Under the pieces are notes generated by a model. The model made no database searches, was not told the DNA's origin, and saw only the letters and a program-made list of their open reading frames with translations. Made by a program: the position numbers and the translations under genes. From Lachnospiraceae bacterium UBA7179 (lineage in GTDB: Bacteria; Bacillota; Clostridia; Lachnospirales; Lachnospiraceae): 55,147 bases of DNA. Within the stretch, counting starts at the first letter, position 1; each line of letters begins with the position of its first letter. Below, piece by piece: positions 51,120 to 55,147 of this stretch. The stretch is taken from positions 1-55,147 of the forward strand of contig DKVL01000042.1 of the NCBI GenBank assembly GCA_002491195.1, read 5' to 3'.

Positions 51120-52124
51120 TTATATTTGCTTATAGACTAATGCATATGCAGTAGTCGGTTTATCCGTCCTGAAAGTGATCGTCTCCGTCGCTGCATCAAG
51201 ATCATCATAGATGTAAACAGCACCTGTACCAATTGCCAGCAGCCGGAAATTCCTCAGTGCACTGCGATACTCTGCCGGAATCGTAAGAACATACTCCAAC
51301 TCCTTATCGGTCTGATAAACAGCTTTCTGTTCCTTCTCCACACTGAGATTGAACGTAGTCGCAAATGTATAGTCCCCTATAAAAGCAGCATATGCTTCGT
51401 AACATGCTATACCCGGATAGAGTCTTTGCGCAGACACCTTCAATGTGCTATCTGGCGTGTTTGCAGACAAATGGCAGATGTTCGTTGCCTTATTTCCATT
51501 TCCATTGTCAGCCACACTGTTCCATGGCGCCTCCGAATCATTTGCCCAATATACATTACAAATAGTTGGATTGGTGCTATTCTGAAACGCCTCCGCCTTT
51601 TTTCTGTCGTTCAGGATATAACATGCGCCCATCGTATTAGACTGTGCAAAAGCCTGAATACTGTCAAGGCTCGTATATGGTATTGTCCCAATCATGCGCG
51701 TCTGTACTTCTGCATCTGTGATCCTGAAAATCGGACAATACGCGATCCCCTCAAAAGCGTTTTTGTTATCAATAAAGGTACTCGTATACATCTCGACTGA
51801 TTTAATATTTGAGCACTTATAAAATGAATAGTCGCCAACCGAAGTAATCGTGCTGGCTATTCTCAGATGTGACGCAGAAGAAGTATGCCAGGGTCTCTCA
51901 TACAGTTTCCAGTAATCCGCATCCGGAAGAGCACCTGTTCCTTCTATAGATATAACATCATCTGCAATCCTTACCTTGATATCTGTCCCCTGCAAATAAT
52001 GCCATCCATTCCCCATGCTTACCCAAGTCACGCCTTCCGCTCTCGCCACACTCACTGGCATAACAAGCAAAGTCATAACCAGTGCCAGCAACACCGCCAA
52101 TCCTTTTCTAAATTTCATTGTCAT
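51120..52124 (-). CDS. Secreted protein with a BspA-type leucine-rich start
   Basis: 334 aa. Signal peptide (GLAVLLALVMTLLVMPVSVA, cleaved near ARA). An early stretch, ITSVGDYSFYKCSNIKSVEM, is like the BspA/LRR_5 repeats of surface proteins, but only one or two repeats are seen. The rest is not recognised. A C-terminal beta-rich part (ATETITFRTDKPTTAYALVY) completes it. GGAGGAGGATACAT precedes the ATG. It is 12 bp upstream of hprK on the same strand, so both may share a promoter. A role at the cell surface is likely; ligand unknown. Confidence 0.85.
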   Translation of the reverse strand: MTMKFRKGLAVLLALVMTLLVMPVSVARAEGVTWVSMGNGWHYLQGTDIKVRIADDVISIEGTGALPDADYWKLYERPWHTSSASHLRIASTITSVGDYSFYKCSNIKSVEMYTSTFIDNKNAFEGIAYCPIFRITDAEVQTRMIGTIPYTSLDSIQAFAQSNTMGACYILNDRKKAEAFQNSTNPTICNVYWANDSEAPWNSVADNGNGNKATNICHLSANTPDSTLKVSAQRLYPGIACYEAYAAFIGDYTFATTFNLSVEKEQKAVYQTDKELEYVLTIPAEYRSALRNFRLLAIGTGAVYIYDDLDAATETITFRTDKPTTAYALVYKQI

Positions 52125-52263
52125 ATGTATCCTCCTCCATTAACTACAATTCCATTTTCAATATTGCTATTCTATTATAGCATACTATGTCTGGAGTTTC
52201 CACAAGACTTTGTATAAAATTTCAGATGTCATAAATTACCTGTTACTGTTCTCTCTGTTTCAA

Positions 52264-52461
52264 TTACCTCAATACCGGCCTGTTCTTTATATTTATTGTC
52301 GAAGCGCCATAATATGGCTTTCTGCTAAAGGCTGCTCTCGCCTCAGGTGTAATCCCTCCTGAACCAAATTCCTTTTCCGTAACTTTTCTATACTCTGATA
52401 ATTCCCTCTCAATATAAACATTGACAATACGCTCTGCCCCTCTTTCACTCATAAAATCCAT
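52264..52461 (-). CDS. Small hypothetical protein behind a LacI-type operator
   Basis: 65 aa, charged (MDFMSERGAERIVNVYIERE at the N-terminus), no membrane segment. The ATG at 52461 has an excellent AAAAAGGAGG site 7 nt upstream, so I regard it as a real gene. Its promoter (52575-52547) carries an operator very like those at the left end of the window. Family not recognised. It may be a small regulated factor of a sugar regulon. Confidence 0.7.
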   Translation of the reverse strand: MDFMSERGAERIVNVYIERELSEYRKVTEKEFGSGGITPEARAAFSRKPYYGASTINIKNRPVLR

Positions 52462-52825
52462 ATAAATTCCTCCTTTTTATGCAATTTTTGTTATCCTTTA
52501 CACTTTATATAGATTTTTCTTAATCGGTAACGATTCCGTCAGATTATTTATAACATACTATTCTTTCTTTTTCAATACTTTTTTGTGCAATTCTTATAGA
52601 ATTTTGTCATTTTTCAGAAAAATTCGTCTATTATGTCCCAGATATCACCAATCGGTCTCCTTTATTTCTATAAAATTCCAACAAATATCTGCTTTTGTCA
52701 AGCGTTCCTTGAATCTGGCAGATGCGCATTCAAGATCATTTTGCTGTATTTTTGCACTCTAATGTTTTATACTTTAATCATAACAGTCAGAAACGATATC
52801 AGTAATGTTCAGGAGGAAAAGAAAA
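52462..52825. other. Intergenic region
   Basis: Holds the leftward promoter/operator of the small gene and, to the right, no gene before the HD-domain pseudogene. A plus-strand open frame from 52633 has no ribosome site and runs into the pseudogene. Confidence 0.5.
52524..52575 (-). promoter_or_regulatory. Promoter with a LacI-type operator
   Basis: On the minus strand, -35 TTGAAA (52575-52570), 17 bp, -10 TATAAA (52552-52547). The operator TCGGTAACGATTCCG (52524-52538, plus-strand reading) begins 8 bp past the -10 and differs from the 126-140 site at one of 15 bases. Confidence 0.7.
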
Positions 52826-53055
52826 ATGGAACTTTCTGCGACAATCTGATCTCCGCGGCACTGCTTCATAACGTGTGTGAAGACTGTGCAATCCCTGTCA
52901 GTGAACTGCCTGTCAATCAAGAGACGCAGGCAGAGAAATGGTTCTAACCACTGCTACAGAAAGCCAAATATGAATTTCCAATGTACTCAAACCAGATTTT
53001 TCTGATCAAATACCATATGACAAGCGTGATTGAAGTTATCAAACATCAGTTCTAA
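52826..53055 (+). pseudogene. HD-domain protein remnant (RelA/SpoT-like)
   Basis: An AGGAGG lies 12 nt before ATG 52826, which begins MELSAT and then shifts frame. The other frame reads DNLISAALLHNVCEDCAIPV, SELPVNQETQ, a stop after KWF, and YSNQIFLIKYHMTSVIEVIK to TAA 53053-53055. This is the HD domain of small (p)ppGpp-hydrolase-like proteins, with a deletion near the start and an in-frame stop. The HD doublet reads HN. Confidence 0.6.
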
Positions 53056-53086
53056 AGTATATTTTTATAAAAATTGAAAAATATAC

Positions 53087-53114
53087 TTGATTATTTTGAA
53101 AAATACTGTATAAT
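53087..53114 (+). promoter_or_regulatory. Promoter of tRNA-Pro
   Basis: -35 TTGATT (53087-53092), 16 bp, -10 TATAAT (53109-53114), 30 bp before the tRNA. Confidence 0.65.
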
Positions 53115-53144
53115 AGATACGTAGCTGTTTGAAATAAGTTACTT

Positions 53145-53218
53145 CGTTGCGTGGCTCAGTTTGGTAGAGCGCTGCGTTCGGGACGCAGAGGCCGCTGGTT
53201 CGAATCCAGTCGCAACGA
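53145..53218 (+). tRNA. tRNA-Pro (CGG)
   Basis: Acceptor CGTTGCG/CGCAACG, D arm GCTC/GAGC, anticodon stem CTGCG/CGCAG with loop TTCGGGA (anticodon CGG), T arm GCTGG-TTCGAAT-CCAGT, discriminator A; no encoded CCA. The adjacent integrase ends 110 bp away, so the 3' half of this gene is the likely attachment site. Confidence 0.95.
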
Positions 53219-53233
53219 CTCTTGGCAGGGGCG

Positions 53234-53270
53234 CCGGAATCCTTGAATTTTCAAGGGTTCCGGTATTTTT
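53234..53270 (+). terminator. Terminator after tRNA-Pro
   Basis: CCGGAATCCTTGA pairs with TCAAGGGTTCCGG, then TATTTTT. Typical factor-independent terminator in the rightward direction. Confidence 0.85.
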
Positions 53271-53327
53271 CATTTTCTGGCAGAAATAGTATATATCCTG
53301 CGAAAAGCCCTTGTTCTAACATTTGTT

Positions 53328-54575
53328 CTAACAAATTTCCTCAACTCCATCAAATAGATCAGACGCGGCTGCTGAAATGCTGTTTAAGTCATTCTCACTC
53401 TCATTCAGCCGCTTACGGTTAAAGTGGGAATAGATATTGAGCGTCGTCGACGCATCACTGTGTCCAAGCCAGTACTGCAGCTTCTTTAAATCCCAGCCCT
53501 TATTGATCAGCAGCGAACAACAGGTGTGACGAAGCTTATGCAGGGTAATCTCCGGTCTTCCGAAATCTGCCATTGCCTTTGCGAACAGACGTGATATATA
53601 ATTCGGATCATATGAATGTCCATCCTCCCATACGAACACATATCCGTCATGATTGGCATATTGTTTTCCGAAAAAGGACTTATCTTCTGTCTGCTGCTGC
53701 CTTATCTTTAACAGACAGCTCCGCGCCGTATCAAACAGATTCAGCTCCCTGTGGCCAGCCTGTGTTTTCGTGGCATCTTCTGCCATGACCGATTTTACAC
53801 GCACAACCGTATGGCAGATCGAGATCGTCCCCTTGTCCCAGTTGATGGCAGACCATTTCAGCCCTAATATCTCGGAACGCCGTAGTCCATAATATGCCCC
53901 CATAAAAGTAATCCCTACAAGGCGCGGATAATGCCTGTCCATAAAATGAAGCACCTCCGATATCTCCTCCTCCGTCAGAAATATGAGCTCTTCGTTATAA
54001 TCGCGGTTCTTCTTCCCATGCACTGGAACGTTATCAAGTGGGTTTGTCTTCGTAATTCCATCAACAATCGCCTCGCTGTAAACAGCATGTAATATACTAT
54101 GGTAGCTTCTGACAGTCCTGACTGCCAGCGGCTCTCTTTTATGTGTTTTCTGGTTAATCTTTCCGTACTCCAACGCATACCGGAAGAAATCATTGAAATT
54201 CTTTGGTGTCAGCGCGATCAACTCCGGATTATCCTTTTTGAAATAATCTTTCATAGAGTGAATACGACATGCGTATCCTTCATATGTTGACTGGCGCAGC
54301 TCTAATTTTTTGCGTTCAAGCCAGTAATCCAGAAAATCACACAGACCGATATGATTACTGATTTTCGTATCTGTCTGCGGTGCTTCAAGATACTGGTACT
54401 TTTCGATATAATCTTGTATCATTTTCTCCGCCCTGCGTTTGTTGCCCTTCGCTTCCAGTCCTGTGGAAACTGCTTTCTGTTTCCGTTTGTGTGTGATTGG
54501 ATCAATATAATCCAAGTAAATATAGAGGTATTCTATCCCCTTTTTCGTTGTTTTTGTTTGCACAGTACCCTTCAT
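53328..54575 (-). CDS. Tyrosine-type site-specific integrase
   Basis: Catalyses integration and excision of the element that begins here. 415 aa from the ATG at 54575 (AAAGGAGGATTCTG upstream). N-terminal arm-binding domain (KGIEYLYIYLDYIDPITHKR), SAM-like core-binding domain (about 75-170), catalytic domain with Arg in YYGLRRSEILGLKW, Lys in the beta-hairpin (EDATKTQAGHRELNL), HxxR in LHKLRHTCCSLL, His in LGHSDASTTLNI and the nucleophile Tyr in NIYSHFNR. Similar to Tn916/phage Int. The excisionase-like gene lies just upstream. Confidence 0.97.
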   Translation of the reverse strand: MKGTVQTKTTKKGIEYLYIYLDYIDPITHKRKQKAVSTGLEAKGNKRRAEKMIQDYIEKYQYLEAPQTDTKISNHIGLCDFLDYWLERKKLELRQSTYEGYACRIHSMKDYFKKDNPELIALTPKNFNDFFRYALEYGKINQKTHKREPLAVRTVRSYHSILHAVYSEAIVDGITKTNPLDNVPVHGKKNRDYNEELIFLTEEEISEVLHFMDRHYPRLVGITFMGAYYGLRRSEILGLKWSAINWDKGTISICHTVVRVKSVMAEDATKTQAGHRELNLFDTARSCLLKIRQQQTEDKSFFGKQYANHDGYVFVWEDGHSYDPNYISRLFAKAMADFGRPEITLHKLRHTCCSLLINKGWDLKKLQYWLGHSDASTTLNIYSHFNRKRLNESENDLNSISAAASDLFDGVEEIC

Positions 54576-54712
54576 CAGAATCCTCCTTTCCATAATAAAG
54601 GGCGTGCTGCATACATACAAATCGTAACACATTCCGGCATAAAATGGAATGGTTTTCACAGATTATGCCGGAAATATGCTATAGCAGCAGGCCGATACTG
54701 ATACAACAGGCT

Positions 54713-54886
54713 TTATTGGGCATTGAGGTAATTGATCAGCTCTGCCTTTTGAATCCTGTAGTGCTGTGCTATCTTTTTCGCTTTCAGTTGCTTTGTGCGA
54801 ATCAGCTTGTAAATGGTGTACTTAGATACCTTTAAAAGACTGCAGATATCCTCTGTTGTTAAAATATCCGGGTATTCAGACAACAT
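54713..54886 (-). CDS. Excisionase-like helix-turn-helix protein
   Basis: 57 aa from ATG 54886, with AAGAAAGGAGGGAACCAC upstream. Sequence MLSEYPDILTTEDICSLLKV then SKYTIYKLIRTKQLKAKKIA is a MerR-like HTH_17 domain, as in excisionase (Xis)-family proteins. It lies 138 bp upstream of the integrase on the same strand. Likely directs excision or controls int. Confidence 0.88.
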   Translation of the reverse strand: MLSEYPDILTTEDICSLLKVSKYTIYKLIRTKQLKAKKIAQHYRIQKAELINYLNAQ

Positions 54887-54992
54887 GTGGTTCCCTCCTT
54901 TCTTGCTAAGCTAATTACATACATCCGTTATAATAATATATCAATCAAAAATACATTGTTTGGTGTGAAATCTAAAATTTCACCATCATAAT

Positions 54993-55143
54993 TTTCTGCA
55001 CAAACAAACTGGCATATTTGATTGAATTTCTCCCCGAACAAGCGGGCATGTGCTATTTGAGCTTCTCCCCCGAACAAATAGGGGATACGATGTGAGTTTC
55101 TCCCGAACAAATAAGTATGTTCGATGTGAGTTTCTTTCCAAAC
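54993..55143 (+). repeat. 34-35 bp tandem direct repeats
   Basis: Units begin with TTTCTC(C)CC-GAACAA-like sequence at 55027, 55062, 55097 and 55131 (spacing 35, 35, 34); a weaker unit is at 54993. Core TCTCCC..GAACAA, then (G/T)AT..GATGTGAG. The array continues past the window end. Next to int/xis it may bind Int or Xis arms, or be part of the element's replication or transfer origin. Confidence 0.75.
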
Positions 55144-55147
55144 ATAT

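Noticed and set aside
54993..55147. CRISPR array
   Set aside because: Units are contiguous 34-35 bp direct repeats without unique spacers, and no cas gene is present.

Overview
The window looks like a chromosome segment of a motile, spore-lineage Clostridia, most likely a Lachnospiraceae. The signs are the gene order hprK-glcK-murB-rapZ-whiA, AGGAGG ribosome sites, an FMN riboswitch in front of ribU, a T-box leader, SpoIID/SpoIIQ-like genes, and chemoreceptors including one with a PilZ domain. Genus cannot be fixed from the sequence alone.

Layout. 1-2.2 kb: a leftward promoter carrying two LacI-type operators, then a chemoreceptor gene. 2.3-6.8 kb: a candidate small RNA, a run of decayed genes (decarboxylase fragment, truncated hydrolase, broken P-loop kinase) among intact ones (Bcp peroxiredoxin, GNAT, AraC/GyrI-like regulator, NUDIX). 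6.9-14.3 kb: an accessory block in which an AbrB-like regulator plus glycosyltransferase operon and a 524-aa orphan share a duplicated promoter module. These flank a leftward three-gene cluster of immunity-like proteins: an orphan, a SMI1/KNR4 protein, and a protein with two Imm51-like domains around a GIY-YIG-like domain. 14.5-21.1 kb: small accessory genes (HAD, GNATs, riboswitch-controlled RibU, DUF4180/TetR, zinc-ribbon protein, NUDIX, MNT-HEPN pair). 21.0-24.3 kb: an ABC-ATPase/histidine-kinase deletion fusion and a UvrD-type helicase. 24.5-30.3 kb: an AT-rich decaying island with a SAM methyltransferase, a T-box leader in front of a threonyl-tRNA synthetase that has lost its N-terminus and carries an amber stop, a frameshifted 2H phosphoesterase, a winged-helix pseudogene, and one intact and one broken Rpn/PD-(D/E)XK gene. 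30.5-34.6 kb: flavodoxin-like proteins, tRNA-Ser, DUF4375-like protein, GHL10 glycosidase.

34.6-52.1 kb is mostly core: MCP-PilZ receptor, YtrA-type GntR/ABC operon, murI, amidohydrolase, SpoIIQ/SpoIID-like pair, membrane acyltransferase, diacylglycerol kinase-like protein, and the whiA-rapZ-murB-glcK-hprK run, where sugar phosphorylation, HPr-based catabolite control, cell-wall precursor synthesis and division control sit together. 52.2-55.1 kb: a small gene behind a promoter with a third copy of the LacI-type operator, an HD-domain pseudogene, tRNA-Pro, and the end of an integrated element (tyrosine integrase, excisionase, and a 34-35 bp tandem array running off the window edge).

The most unusual signals are the Imm51/GIY-YIG/Imm51 protein inside an immunity-only block with a duplicated promoter, the LacI-type operators placed alike at both ends of the window, the MCP-YcgR/PilZ fusion, the ABC ATPase with a long N/Q/P-rich N-terminus, and the T-box/ThrRS remnant. 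No search was run; family names rest on motif recognition.
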